Positions 23,401-34,089 of a DNA stretch of 64,000 bases are shown here, piece by piece. Position 1 is the stretch's first letter; each line of letters starts with the position of its first letter. Below the pieces are notes generated by a model. It did not search any database, was not told the DNA's origin, and worked only from the letters and a program-made list of their open reading frames with translations. Position numbers and translations under genes: made by a program. The stretch is taken from positions 20,580,199-20,644,198 of the forward strand of contig OX457031.1 of NCBI GenBank assembly GCA_949752745.1, read 5' to 3'. This DNA is from Protula sp. h YS-2021 (lineage: Eukaryota > Annelida > Polychaeta > Sabellida > Serpulidae).

Positions 23401-24210
23401 TACCGAGTTCGGAGTTTCGTGTTTTAAAAGTTTACTAAGGAATCTTTTGTTATTTTATAATTAACTTCATCGTAGTGCAAAAATGACCTTAGAACTTAGG
23501 ACACTACAATTTTGGTTGTTATTGAATGCAAATGATGACAAAAAGGGACATGGTTTCGCGACTACTTTAGCTGAGCATGCAAAGCTTGCGTTGCTTACAC
23601 TTCCTTGGCTGTCTGATTGCATTTATAAACTGTCTCGTGTGTCATTTCGTCGAGAGCTCCCCTGCCTTCACGGAGGGTTCTAATGTTTTAGAAAAAAAAA
23701 CTTCACCAAGAGATATTGATGCGATCAAGGAATAGGTCGTATTGTGTTGGTAACTAAGGAAAAAAAAAGGAACTATTAAAATCAGTGTTTTTAGGCCCCA
23801 ACCTTTCGGATTGGGGCCTATAGGTTTGGGGTGTCCGTCTTGCCGTCCGCTTTTTTGTACACGCCATATCTCCGGTTCTATTGGTCGTAGAGCATTGATA
23901 GTTAGCTTAAATGAAAGGTCTGGAGATGTAGATGTGCCTTTTGGTACTTTTGGTCAGATTTAGTCATCCGGAAGTGGTGAAAAATTGACTTTATACCCCT
24001 TTGAATTTGGGGGCGGTTGGGGCCTGCTCGTGTTTCACAAATACTTACTTGTTTTTTAAATAACGGTGGAAAGAAATATTCCCTTTTAGACCACTGATTG
24101 ACTGACAAGTATGTTTTCGCATTTCAGGCTCGGCAGTGACGGGTCCAGTGGCCAAGGAATGTGCAGATTTGTGGCCAAGAATAGCCTCTAACTCGAGCTC
24201 GATACAATAG
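20417..24210 (+). CDS. RPL23: 60S ribosomal protein L23 (uL14), five exons
   Basis: Large-subunit ribosomal protein uL14, located near the factor-binding side and the intersubunit bridge region. Exons are 20417-20429, 21194-21277, 22081-22209, 22528-22641 and 24128-24210. Their sum is 423 nt, i.e. 140 residues plus stop, the same length as the human protein. Landmarks are [68 protein letters not shown] and [17 protein letters not shown]. All junctions join in phase with GT-AG ends. The start is set by the near-invariant MSKR in a very short first exon behind a TOP tract. The last intron hosts three C/D snoRNAs, a usual arrangement for ribosomal protein genes. It appears intact and expressed. 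Confidence 0.97.
21194..21277 (+). CDS. RPL23: RPL23 exon 2
   Basis: Encodes [20 protein letters not shown] and then INCADNT. The acceptor is TTTTTTTTCACAG and the donor GTAAGT. Confidence 0.97.
22081..22209 (+). CDS. RPL23: RPL23 exon 3
   Basis: Encodes [20 protein letters not shown], then [20 protein letters not shown] and RKK. The acceptor is TTTTTTGTAG and the donor GTGTGT. Confidence 0.97.
22528..22641 (+). CDS. RPL23: RPL23 exon 4
   Basis: Encodes [20 protein letters not shown], then [19 protein letters not shown]. The acceptor is GATTTCAG and the donor GTAAAG. Confidence 0.97.
22701..22800 (+). ncRNA. C/D-box snoRNA copy 1 in RPL23 intron 4
   Basis: A terminal stem AATGCA (22701-22706) / TGCATT (22795-22800) encloses box C ATGATGA (22708-22714) and box D CTGA (22790-22793). 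The ten bases before box D are CCTTGGCTGT (22780-22789). They are complementary to ACAGCCAAGG in a conserved 28S rRNA segment that reads GCGAAACCACAGCCAAGG (recalled rRNA sequence). TGGTTTCGC (22728-22736) is complementary to GCGAAACCA, immediately 5' in the same segment. By the D+5 rule the methylated base would be the C after ACAG. Known snoRNAs U24 and SNORD76 target neighbouring residues; whether this is their homologue is open. Confidence 0.85.
22842..22866. repeat. Poly-G tract
   Basis: TTGGGGGGGGGGGGGGGTTGGGGGG-type run inside RPL23 intron 4. Similar runs occur at about 24778, 25725 and 26425. Confidence 0.9.
23158..23251 (+). ncRNA. C/D-box snoRNA copy 2 in RPL23 intron 4
   Basis: Same architecture as copy 1: stem AATGCA (23158-23163) / TGCATT (23246-23251), box D CTGA (23241-23244), guide CCTTGGCTGT (23231-23240) and second antisense element TGGTTTCGC (23184-23192). 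Box C reads ATGATGC (23164-23170), with a non-consensus last base. An extra CTGA lies about 15 nt before the guide, as in copy 1. Confidence 0.8.
23525..23623 (+). ncRNA. C/D-box snoRNA copy 3 in RPL23 intron 4
   Basis: Stem AATGCA (23525-23530) / TGCATT (23618-23623), box C ATGATGA (23532-23538), box D CTGA (23613-23616), guide CCTTGGCTGT (23603-23612) and TGGTTTCGC (23551-23559). The sequence between the two antisense elements differs strongly from the other copies, while both antisense elements are identical in all three. This pattern suggests selection on the guides. Confidence 0.85.
23794..24024. mobile_element. MITE-like element with 10-bp terminal inverted repeats in RPL23 intron 4
   Basis: GGCCCCAACC (23794-23803) and GGTTGGGGCC (24015-24024) are exact inverted repeats bounding 231 bp. 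The left end itself folds (GGCCCCAACC then GGATTGGGGCC). It also contains GTCCGTCTTGCCGTCCGC and CATATCTCCGGTTCTAT, features shared with common invertebrate repeats. No coding capacity. Confidence 0.65.
24128..24210 (+). CDS. RPL23: RPL23 exon 5 (last)
   Basis: Encodes [20 protein letters not shown] and then SNSSSIQ, stop TAG at 24208-24210. The acceptor is GCATTTCAG. Confidence 0.97.
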
Positions 24211-24263
24211 ACTGCGTTAAACACGACTCGATCGTTCTGTTTGTAGACTGTATTAAAACGTCA

Positions 24264-24269
24264 AATAAA
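24264..24269 (+). terminator. RPL23: RPL23 polyadenylation signal AATAAA
   Basis: AATAAA lies 54 nt after the stop codon, typical of the short 3' UTR of ribosomal protein genes. Confidence 0.85.
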
Positions 24270-24289
24270 GATCGAAAGAGCGCAAGGCA

Positions 24290-27200
24290 CATACGGCGTT
24301 TCTTTTCATTTTTTTTGTGGCCATCCTTCGTGGAATGGAAAGGAAGGTCTTGCTTTAAGGGATTCAGCCAATTAGCTGGGAAAAACCTGTCCGTAGTACA
24401 AACGAATAGCAGTTAATCACATGTACTGGTTAATTGCAAACTAGTAAAATCCGTTACCGTTCTTTTTTCATACAAAAATACAGCAGATAATGCAGTGATG
24501 TTCTTTGGAAATTTGGCTATGCAATTGACGGGATTCGATTTTATTGAGAAATCTGGTCAGGAGTGCATGTAGTAACTGAAAGACATGCTGTTGAGATGTG
24601 AGGATTCCTGATTAATTAAGGTTTATTTTACTTTCTGCATCAGCTTGTGTTATATTTGTAGGTCAGTCTGTATCTGATGACCCGTTACTTATCGGATCAT
24701 TTCACGTGATGTGATTAATATGCTTTGGGAGGGGGGGAGGGATTGGGGGTAATCACCTAAGGGGGGTAAAGGCCGAGGGGGGGGGGGGGGTTAAAGGCCT
24801 GCTTCGGTTCCTGTCAGCCCGGAAAGGGGGTGTTTCTGTTCGTAAACTATTTATAAACAGGTTTAGCATATCTTCCGAACTGATCAGATTCAGATCAGAT
24901 CAAATTCGACAAAGTTACCAGGAATGACACAATATGACCTGCAACAGGTTGGCGGTGTCGTTAAACCAATCAAATAACTAACTAACTAACTAACTAACAG
25001 ATTCAGTTTTGAAAAAGACCAATTGGCAAAAATTTATAAATATTGCGGAAAGTAACAGGGCGAAAAAGATGCACTAAAAATAATAAATATCTAATTGAGA
25101 TTGTAATGTACCTAAAATTGCCAAAAAAGTGACTTGTTGAAAATTTAAGAAATTTATATGCTTTTACTAAGCATTTTTGATTGCAAATTTGACGCTCCTG
25201 CGAAGTTTACTGTTCTACACGATGATTCACTAATAAGATGCCCAGCTCCGCTATGCTGTGTGCGATGGCCTGTGTGTAAACTTTTCATAGGCTTTGGAAA
25301 GAGTAATTGAAAGCCAACCGAGTAGAAGTTTAATGAGCACTGAATCGTAACGTAAACGAATACATAGGTGGAGGCGGCTTAGAAAAAAAAAATGGCATTT
25401 CAGTCTGTGGGCACCTTCGCGATACATGTGGAAACAAATTCGACGCGAGGAAAACAGGACTCGATTTTGTATCTCCGCCATACCACCACGTGCGCCTTCA
25501 GAAACTCGCACCTTCTCCGTTCTTTCTGTTTACTTCTCTAAATCATGTCCTCGGAGTCAACACTTAAGTAGCGCATTTTGCACATGGTACGCGGAAAAGA
25601 GTAAAATTAGATGTGAAAAAGAGACCTTTTTGCAAGAAGTAAAAACTTCGCATTTTACTTCTTGTGCATGCAGTGTGAAAAAATAAAATGTTTCTCGGAA
25701 ATTTGTAGCTTGGTTGGTCGGGAGGGGGGGGGGGGGGGGGGGGCGCAAACCCAAGTCAGGAGTTCCAAAAATCGAATAATGCGTTTGTACAACTGCATAT
25801 TTAGTCCATTGTTGTTTTCAGCCATGTTTCTGAATCTTTTGTACACATGATAAATATTTCTTGGCATTTGAATTAAGTTTAGCTTTGAAATACGATATAA
25901 AATACCTTGTAAATTTGTGTCTCTTTACTTCCTTTTGGCAGATCAAAATTCAGCCCTGAATCATATTCAATAACTGACTCAAATGATATGCTTTTTAAAA
26001 CAAGAACATAATGTAATCTCGGCGCCCCCTCCCCCGAATACAATAAAAAGCTGTCAACCTACCCTTTTTATGAAAACAAGTCCTACTTTTTTCATATCTT
26101 ATAATAACACATTTACGTTGTTTTTATTATTTATTTGTATGGGAATTACACACTTGGTAAGTTTCAAGTACCTTGTTTTACTCTTTTTCGGCCATACAGA
26201 TATCTAAATCTGTTGAAATGGTGCTAAATGTTTCGATAAAAATCTTAATAGTAAAGTATATTTAAGTTACGAAACTGAAATTACACGCTGAGCACCGGAC
26301 AATTGGATCTCCAGTACGATCAAGGAGGAGATGAAAGCTCTCTATTTGCATTCATCTTGGCGAACTTTTTTTTTCCCTCCTCAAGCTTCTGCTCGTCCAC
26401 GGCGCATTGTATGGTGTTTTTCAGTGAGGGGGGGGGGGGGGGGGGGAGTATTTTCGTATGTGTAGCCCAAAAAGTGACGTAGTTTTTGTGGATAAAGAGA
26501 AAGCTTGCGCGGATTGCATCCTTTGGAAAAGCCTGGTCGTTCAAAATTTCCATGTCAAATTTGCATGTCAGAATGTGAAAAATCATGTGTTAGTTGGACT
26601 GACTAAAAGCCCAAATCCTTTAAAATAGTTTTAACGCTGGTTTAGAATGTGCAAGTTAGTGTGATTGCACATTTGGGATTCACAGAGAATTTGAGGTTAG
26701 AATGTTTTCCTGATTAGAATGCTTCTTAGTATGGTAACCAATATGGGAATGCCCTCCACCTGTGGTTATACATTATGAAGATACCGCCATGTAAAGATCT
26801 TTGGCACCCTAAAATATGTTCACCACATTGAAACTTTCCTTATGCAGCTTAATTAAAGTTATTAATGGACTTGAATAAAATGATATGTCCTTCAAGCAAA
26901 GATCTCTGGCTTGTAGTAAAATATAAGACCACAGAAATCACGGTTATTTTCAATTCAGTATTTATTAACTGGAATACCACAAAAGGGTTACGCATTTTTT
27001 CAGCCAGACTTAACGACTTCGCAAGAAAGATCAGTCCATCGAAAGAAAACAGGCGTCAATTTATATGCATCGATATTTACCTGCATCGTTACTCTTTAGG
27101 AATCGATATCGGAAACTGCAATTTGTTGATTAATCGTCTACTAATCACATTATTTTCTAATAATATGTCATTTTAATGATGTGCTTTATTGATTGTTTTC

Positions 27201-27360
27201 TTATTTACAATTTTAAAATGTAAGTGTAGTATTGTTTAAATTAACACGTGAATTGAATTTTCACTCTTATTGGATACTTCATTAACTTTGTAAATAACTG
27301 GTGTACAGGTAATTATTAAATTTATAAATTATTAAATAAACAATTTCAATTATAAACCCA
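24290..27360. other. No gene recognised; homopolymer-rich intergenic DNA
   Basis: Contains poly-G runs (24770-24792, 25725-25743, 26428-26446) and a (CTAA)n stretch near 24977-25000. Open frames here, such as 25251-25511 (-) and 26865-27176 (+), carry no recognisable motif. Confidence 0.5.
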
Positions 27361-27384
27361 AACACCAAATGATATAATTCCAAC

Positions 27385-28060
27385 CTACGGCAAACAAAAA
27401 TTCTCAGACGCCGCCTCATCAAGTCTAACCACCTTGACACACACCAGAAACAGTACATATTAGTAAACTATCTTCGAAATGATGCCCCGAAAGCATTCTT
27501 TTAAAGTAGCGTTCTTGAGCGCGGTAGGGACCAAAAGCGCCTATTTAATGTCACCAAAGACAGAACGGATATGACCAAAGCCAATAATTTACCTTCGAGT
27601 GTACTCGAAATCCATACATACCGGTCTATTGCTTTCTGAATTTGCACCAGCTACAGATGTTTAAATGGAATCACTTGTTCGAAACTCACTATCATCTACC
27701 TGCAGCCTTGATACTGTTCCGATTTGACTATTGAAACAATGCCTCTCCGATTTTCTACCGGTTTTGATGGAAATAGTGTATTTATCCTTTGCCAACTCAC
27801 ACGTGCCTACCCACCTTAAACGGACATTGGTCAAATCTCTTCATAAAACATGGCTTGATCCTAGTATCCTGAAAAACAATTAGCCCAATATCAATTTCAA
27901 GCTTTATATCTGAGCTGGTTGAACGCCTCTGTGTGTAGATTAAATGACTGTCTGGCCAAGAACACCTTATTGGATATATATCAGTCAACCTAGCGGATGT
28001 TCCATTCTACCGTGAATACTGTTCTGTGCGCACAGATTGTTTCTTTTAAGTCGTATGTAT
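27385..28060 (+). mobile_element. CR1/L2-like non-LTR reverse transcriptase relic
   Basis: Frame-shifting translation gives LRRRLIKSNHLDTHQKQY (about 27405), then SFANSHVPTHLKRTLVKSLH (about 27785), KTWLDPSILKNN-PIS, SSFISELVERL and finally FHSTVNTVLCAQ. This order corresponds to the RT entry of CR1/L2 elements (VP..LK.A.V.PL.KK..LDP......PIS....SK..ER...... HST.T.L). Several stops are present and the catalytic part is absent. Confidence 0.7.
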
Positions 28061-28147
28061 TTCTATTCGTTTTAATATTGAAGAAACATAGGAGATCAGT
28101 TTAGTCCCATGTTTCACACACCAAAATTTACCGTAGAAAAATTTTGA

Positions 28148-28743
28148 ATTCACTGCTGTGAAACGAAACCACATCTTGGTTTAAGTATAAAAGGTAAGTC
28201 CGATAAGGCTGAAATTCATACAGCATTTCAATATCAATGTAATAACATAGAATTTATAGAAAGTAACCGAGGAAACTTTAAGTTATGCCTAGATGGCTTC
28301 CTCTATGCAAATAACAAGATGCTTAAATCCGGTAAGAATTCTTGGAGGCGTGTTCGTTGTCTTACAAATCGTAAAGGGACGGTCACAACCTCTGGGGATC
28401 TGTTGGATCAACAGCTTTCTCAGGAACACAATCATGATCCGCGACTTGATGAAGTACAAGCCACAAAAGCAAAATGTGCCCTCAGAACTGCAGCCACACA
28501 GACCCACGACAAACCTGCCACCATGGTTTTGATGTGCCATTCAAATCTGTCAGATACCGCACGTGTTCTCGGACCAGATAACGCCTAAAAAGGCTATTGG
28601 CGAAAACGTCAACACAATGCTCCTCCAGTTCCAGACAAAGTAGAGGATTTGATGATAGAAGAAGAGTGCTGTGAAACCGTTGGTAATGATCCCCAGCCGT
28701 TTCTATTTTATGACAACGGCAGGACGCCGATAGCCGATAGGAC
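28148..28743 (+). pseudogene. FLYWCH-domain protein fragment, likely MULE-transposase derived, with in-frame stop
   Basis: The open frame 28148-28588 encodes FIESNRGNFKLCLDGFLYAN, then NKMLKSGKNSWRRVRC and, after a gap, LSQEHNHDP. This is the FLYWCH zinc-finger plan (F..s..g...L..dGf.Y......... W.C ........ HNH). The expected second Cys after WRRVRC is not evident. A TAA at 28586-28588 interrupts the frame, which continues as KGYWRKRQHNAPPVPDKVED to TGA near 28743. That downstream part resembles the region after FLYWCH in Mutator-like (MULE) transposase proteins. No DDE domain follows. It could be a transposon relic or a decayed host gene. Confidence 0.6.
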
Positions 28744-28830
28744 GGAGATTTCTTGAGAGGGGGTGGCTTCAACATCAGATAGTATAGTGTCAATAGGGAA
28801 AGCCAAGAAGATTAAGATGTGTGTACACGT

Positions 28831-28966
28831 TTCACTGACTGAGATAGAACATTAGTTCTGAGATAGAGCATTAGTAGTTGCTAGATTTGTTGTTTTGTTT
28901 CACTGTCTCAGATAGAAAATTAGTTCTGAGATAAACTATTAGCAGCTGCTAGATTTATCTTTTTTA
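28831..28966. repeat. 68-bp direct duplication
   Basis: Two adjacent copies start TTTCACTGACTGAGATAGAA and TTTCACTGTCTCAGATAGAA, and both contain ATTAGTTCTGAGATA and GCTGCTAGATTT or close variants. Confidence 0.85.
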
Positions 28967-28969
28967 CTT

Positions 28970-30130
28970 TTCGATAAACACTGATAGCGGATTACCTGTT
29001 TAAAGGTCGGGGCGAAATGTTCACTTTTTCATCTGGGGACGTTAAGGGCGGGCGCGATATGGGCGGGGGCTTAATGTACGGATACCGTAAAATCAAACGT
29101 TGTACCTGATGTGAGGCTGTGCAAATAACTTTTTGTTTTCATTTCTATGACAAAAACGTGAAGCAGAAAAATCAAATGGCATGTGCCAAAAGTCACACTG
29201 TGCATTGTATAAATGATGTTATAAATGATGTGTGCTTGATTTGCATACGCTATGAGAACGATGCGTGGATGCAAAATCGTACCTGGTCAATTGAAATACA
29301 TGGAATGTTCATATAAATTACTCGCTTCAGTTAAGCACGATCTTGTGGGGGATGGGGCGGGGGAGGGAGTGGGATACCGTTTCATTGAGTAAGTAACAAA
29401 GCTATTTTTTTCTAGAAAGCTTTGAACTGGCAAAAAGTTTCTTACAAAGGTTTTGGAATCTGCAATAAACCACTGACTTGTCTGCAAAGGAAAAGCAGAC
29501 TAGAATCAGGAAATGTTTTAAAAGGAGAAAGTGGTTTTAGAAATATTAATTTTTGGTCAAGAATATTTTGCCTTTGAGAAGTAGGTTCTCGTTCATAATT
29601 AAAATCACATTTTAGCTTCTCCAAATGCCTGCGTAAAGGTTGCATAAAACATTTGCAAAATCCGTAATAGATTGATTTGAAGATCCTGAAATTAAACGGT
29701 GATTCCACACAAAAGATACGCGATCAGAGTTTGGAGTAAAATTAATCTATTCTCACGGACTCCCAGTTTTTAAGGAAATATTATCCCGAATATTTTTCAG
29801 GTACGGTAAAATCCTGCTGCTATCCTGATAGAACAAATTTGGAAATCGTAACATTGCAAATCTGAGTAAAACGGTAAGGCTATGCTCTTATTTTTTGGGG
29901 CATTGTCTCTAGCTGACACAATAAAATTACACTGGTTTGGGTGTAAATATCTTTCGTGTTATGTACTTTGAAGAACTAGCGACACAACAAAAGTACAATA
30001 AAAGATTTAAACGATAATACAAATTAGACCTGATATCAATTCATCAATTAATTGCCCAAGGCGCCCAAACAAAGAAGAAGGGAGATAGAATAAAGGGGAC
30101 ATTACTGTTTAACATATATTGAGTCTGGCA
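28970..30130. other. No gene recognised
   Basis: AT-rich with a G-rich patch at 29345-29372. No supported feature. Confidence 0.5.
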
Positions 30131-30140
30131 TAAGTGTGAC

Positions 30141-30215
30141 GTACCATGTGGTGTAGTGGTTTGCACTGCTGCAAATGGTGGGGGCGACCCGGGTTCGAAA
30201 TCCCACGGTGCAGCA
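30141..30215 (+). repeat. tRNA-like sequence, probably SINE head or tRNA pseudogene
   Basis: GTGGTGTAGTGGTTTGCAC resembles a tRNA A box and CCCGGGTTCGAAATCCC a B box, at tRNA-like spacing. A partial acceptor stem (GTACCAT / ACGGTGC) can be drawn. A CACTG/TGGTG anticodon stem would give a CTGCAAA loop (anticodon GCA). The T stem pairs poorly, so a functional tRNA is unlikely. The flank has no obvious SINE tail. Confidence 0.55.
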
Positions 30216-30229
30216 GCAAAGTTAGACTT

Positions 30230-31300
30230 GGATACGATGTAAGGTTTTTCTACCTATTGTGACGAAACGAACAAAGCAAGAGAGCAGGGAAACAGGGAAA
30301 TTGATAAAAAACTTGAAAAGATAACTGATGAAGCAACACCGTTCCTTTTCCCCCTTATGTATACATAACTACAAGAACTTTGCCCTGGATCTACAGCACG
30401 GACTCTGATATGATCCCCGGTGTTGGATACACGATTATCTTGTTTTGGCAGAATCCCCTCCCTCTCACAAATAGAAAACGTGTAAAAAGTAAAAATAAAA
30501 TATAAGTAACAAATAAAACAGAATGAATTATCAAAAGTTATATAATTATTGAAAAATTATCAGTGAAAAATGCTTTATAATATCCATATAATGTCTACTT
30601 AACGCAATGAATGATATCCATCCCACTTTGTTTTGCAGACTTTTGTTCATGTTCAGAATTTTCGTTGTCCCAGCATTCCATTTTAATTTATTTTGTAAGC
30701 CAATGTTGCACAGAAGTGAATGTGAATTTAAATAGTAGATCAGTGATCCATTTCAGGAATGAATATATTTTTAAGTTCCAATTGGATAGCATTAATCCCT
30801 GTGCGATTGGCAGAATGTGTGATTGACAGGTCATAAATTGCAATTCAGTTTGGACTCGGAAATTTTAAAACTAATTGTCATGCAATTCACTGAGCTCAGT
30901 AATCCGTGAGATCTTTTTAATCTCAGTATTAAAAACGTTACTAGCCTGTGCGAGTACCTGAGATCTTTACTGATTGTGAACCATTAATCCATCCATTAAA
31001 TCATGCAATAAGATGTTCCTCTTGAAAGAGAATCAAGGCTTGTTTGATGTCCAGTTATTTATGCAAACAGAACTCAAGAAAACTTTAAAATATCCCGATA
31101 AGTGAAAAACTATTGGTGACATTTTACTCATACTTACCGCCTATAAAAGATCATTGGATAAAAGCAAGGTTTATTAACCACCAATGATGATTATGTGCTC
31201 CTGTTTAATTAAAGGATTTCGCATTTTCCTACATATTTCCCCATGCACAGTTGCGTCCTCCCTGTTTGATAACCCCTCTCTCGTTATACAGAGCTATATA
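30230..31300. other. No gene recognised
   Basis: AT-rich DNA without supported coding or repeat features. Confidence 0.45.
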
Positions 31301-31796
31301 GCAAAAGGGCACATCTGTGCATGGACTCAACTGTGCATACCACACCGGCTGAGAAATGGATCGACCCGGGTTCGAGCCCCGTCTCCGAAAAACACATTTT
31401 TGAAGGTACACCAGAAAAACTGTTATAATAACTCGACCGACCCCTGAAGGCGCCCATGATAGCAAAGGACCTTGGCGCACTTAAGCTTAAGTTACTGGTG
31501 CACATCTGTATAGCGCAACTAACAGTCTAACGACCAGCATCCCCCCTTTGGAATTTTATCCCCTGTGGTGGGAGGTTGCAGGCCAGGACAAAGGCAGAGC
31601 TGGCTCGTCTCAAGCTATGTACACTATACTTAGATGGGTCGAGACCGATCTTCTCTAGACAGGTACAGGCACGGAAAAAATACGGGAGAAGTCTCGTACA
31701 GTCTCCGTGAGTTTTACATGAATAATCGTACCTTCGATACAGAAAGAGACATCGTGTATGCAGAGGTCTCTTCTACAGTCATGGCTCGTGTGGGAT

Positions 31797-33075
31797 TTAG
31801 TCAGCAGGGTTGCGAAAAAGAGTGAAGAACCCCACCAAGCATGCAGCCCAGAAACAGCTGTCAAACGAGTTCTCAAGGTCTGTCTGGGATAGCATATTCA
31901 ATGTAATGGGCAGTTTTTGAAGGTGCGGTGTATCTGAAGTCGATTCAGTCCCCTTAAGGAGCGTCCTCACCAGATAGTTATCTTCTAATGGGTTTGAAAA
32001 ACCATTCTCCAGATGCAGGATACGAATTACACTGAGATAGCATCTAACGGACTGAAACGGAAACCGAAATAATAACAAAGGGATAAGAATGTCTTTATGT
32101 GGGTTGAATATGCCGCCTGGGTATTTTCTGAGAATGCGTCATGTCTTAACCTGTTGACCTTCAGATCCAACAGCTCTGTCTTTTTGACCACACCTGGAAT
32201 AAGATGGCCATTGTTTCTGGCGACATGTGATTGCATAAATTACTAAAACCCACATGCGAAAGTGCAAAAGTGGCATGGGATAGAGAGCACAACAGCAAAA
32301 TGCTATCAGCCAGCTTGTTGCCACAACCGGATATGAATTTTGCGATCAATTTTATATTAAAACGCGCACAGATTATAAAAACGTTACAAAGAATGTCAGA
32401 GGCAACCATATTACAAATAGAACAATTATTCAGTGATCAGAGAGTAGCGGTATTGTCTGTAAAACACATATTTTGTCTTCTCGACAAACATACTTTCATC
32501 GCTCTAACGCTAAGTAAACTGCTGTTAATTCCTTAACACTAAAATGCTGAACATCGGTACTTGGCAAGTACGTCTTCCAGTGACAGTATAACCAGTCAAT
32601 AGCTTGGTTCTCACGAACGAGAGCAGCGCCTGCTGCACTACTGCTGCTGTCGTTCACGATATACGCAGATTCGGGCATCGTTTTTTTTCAAGGTTGAAAT
32701 GGCGCACACCTTTGAACGAAATGCATAAATCGGGTAGGAACGCAATATTCCGCTGGATGTTCGTAGTCAAACGAACGCGGTGATATGGGCGAGGTAATGG
32801 CTTCTTTACGTTGATAAGGCAACGCATGGCAGGGCGGACAACATGTACAATGCGGGCAATTCAGTTCAGTTTGCCCAGAATGCTTTGGAACTCACGCTGT
32901 GTGGCTCGCTATTTCGAACCGGAACACGACGCCAGCTCACAGCAAATGTCTGCAATCTTCTCGGTAGGAATAGAGAGCGTGCAAGCGCGGGTGTCGATGG
33001 TTACCCCGAGGAAGGTGAGCCGCTGGGTTGTTGAGATGCACTTGCCCCAGTTGATAGAAAAACCGAGTTGTTTAT
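31797..33075 (-). mobile_element. Relic of a DIRS-class tyrosine-recombinase retroelement, family 2
   Basis: Read on the minus strand, 33075-32700 encodes a reverse-transcriptase thumb region (TTQRLTFLGVTIDTRACTLS and IPTEKIADI, then REFQSILGKLN). 32692-32496 encodes an RNase H-like segment (PESAYIVNDSSSSAAGAALV, HFSVKELTAVYLALER). 32236-31797 encodes the N-terminal part of a tyrosine recombinase (SENTQAAYSTHIKTFLSLCY, then ILHLENGFSNPLEDNYLV and FWAACLVGFFTLFRNP). The order RT-RNase H-recombinase is diagnostic of DIRS/Ngaro-type elements. Stops and frameshifts interrupt it. Gag, the RT palm and the recombinase catalytic end are missing. Confidence 0.82.
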
Positions 33076-33559
33076 GATAAATAATTAAAATGCATTGACT
33101 CTTGACCTGAGCTGGTCACTGAGCTGGTCACTAACATTGTAATCTGTGAAACTGGGTCTATCATACACGGATTTTATGTTTTTGTGGCACAATAATTGAA
33201 AAGTGGCACACTTCTCCCCAAGATGGTTTCCTACCGAAGAAGAAACTCCCGGCGTAGTCACTCGTTTTTTTGTGAGCAATTAAGTCACCTGTGCTTGAGG
33301 GTTCTCTATTTTAGGAATAAATCACATGCCCCAGTTAGACAAATGTCTCCATTCAACTTGAGCCACCTGCAAACCGAAAGGGGGTGAAAATAACTTCCCG
33401 AAAATTTCACCTACACCGGGTCTGATAACGACAGCAAAATTTGAAATTGTCGTTTTTGTGCAATATTTTTTCCGACTAATGTATTGCCTTGACTAGAGGG
33501 GAAGTTGTGGTCATTGAGATTTTGCCTGTGTTTAAGGCAGAAATAACAGGAACAGCGTC

Positions 33560-34006
33560 AGCGGCATAGCGTTAGTTCCACCATCTAGAGCGTGTGGGCA
33601 ATTATAGTTCGTGTGTGCTGTAAGCGTGTGACGTCACGCTGGATGAGAGACCTCTCAGTAGTTCAGTTAATATTCTAAGTTTTGATTTTTCTTATTCGCT
33701 ATTCGCGTTCTCGTGTATAAGTTCGCTCTCTGTAACCAAATCGATCTGGTTGAATTCGTACAATGTAATTCCAATATTGCGTTACGTCACCTTGTCCATC
33801 TAACTGGTCAGAGATGGTTAGAAATGAATTGCATTTTATTTGCAACCAATCTGGAAAATTGGCCCTTGAAACCATGTCAACGACAGACAGCGCATAGCCA
33901 CAGCTGCATATCTTTAGTTCCATCATTGACAACGTGTGAGCAATTATGGCGTTTGTGTGCTTTAAGCTTGTTGCATCATGCTGGAGAGTGGACCTCTCAG
34001 CAGCAT
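33560..34006. repeat. Pair of diverged direct repeats, about 100 bp, 330 bp apart
   Basis: 33560-33662 and 33887-34006 share AGCG.CATAGC, TTAGTTCCA.CAT, CGTGTG.GCAATTAT, TTTGTGTGCT.TAAGC and GACCTCTCAG.AG in the same order. They lie beside the 5' side of the minus-strand DIRS relic, so they may be remnants of its terminal direct repeats. This link is only inferred. Confidence 0.6.
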
Positions 34007-34089
34007 TGTACCACAATTGATTTACTCACATGTTCCTTGGTTGCTTTGGCTGAAATTAGTTTTCCGATCGTACTAGGCCCCTAACCTAC

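Noticed and set aside
31330..31395. Possible second tRNA-like or SINE sequence (B box GGGTTCGAGCCCC)
   Set aside because: The upstream half does not form a D or anticodon arm at normal spacing; too weak to call, though a SINE relic is possible.
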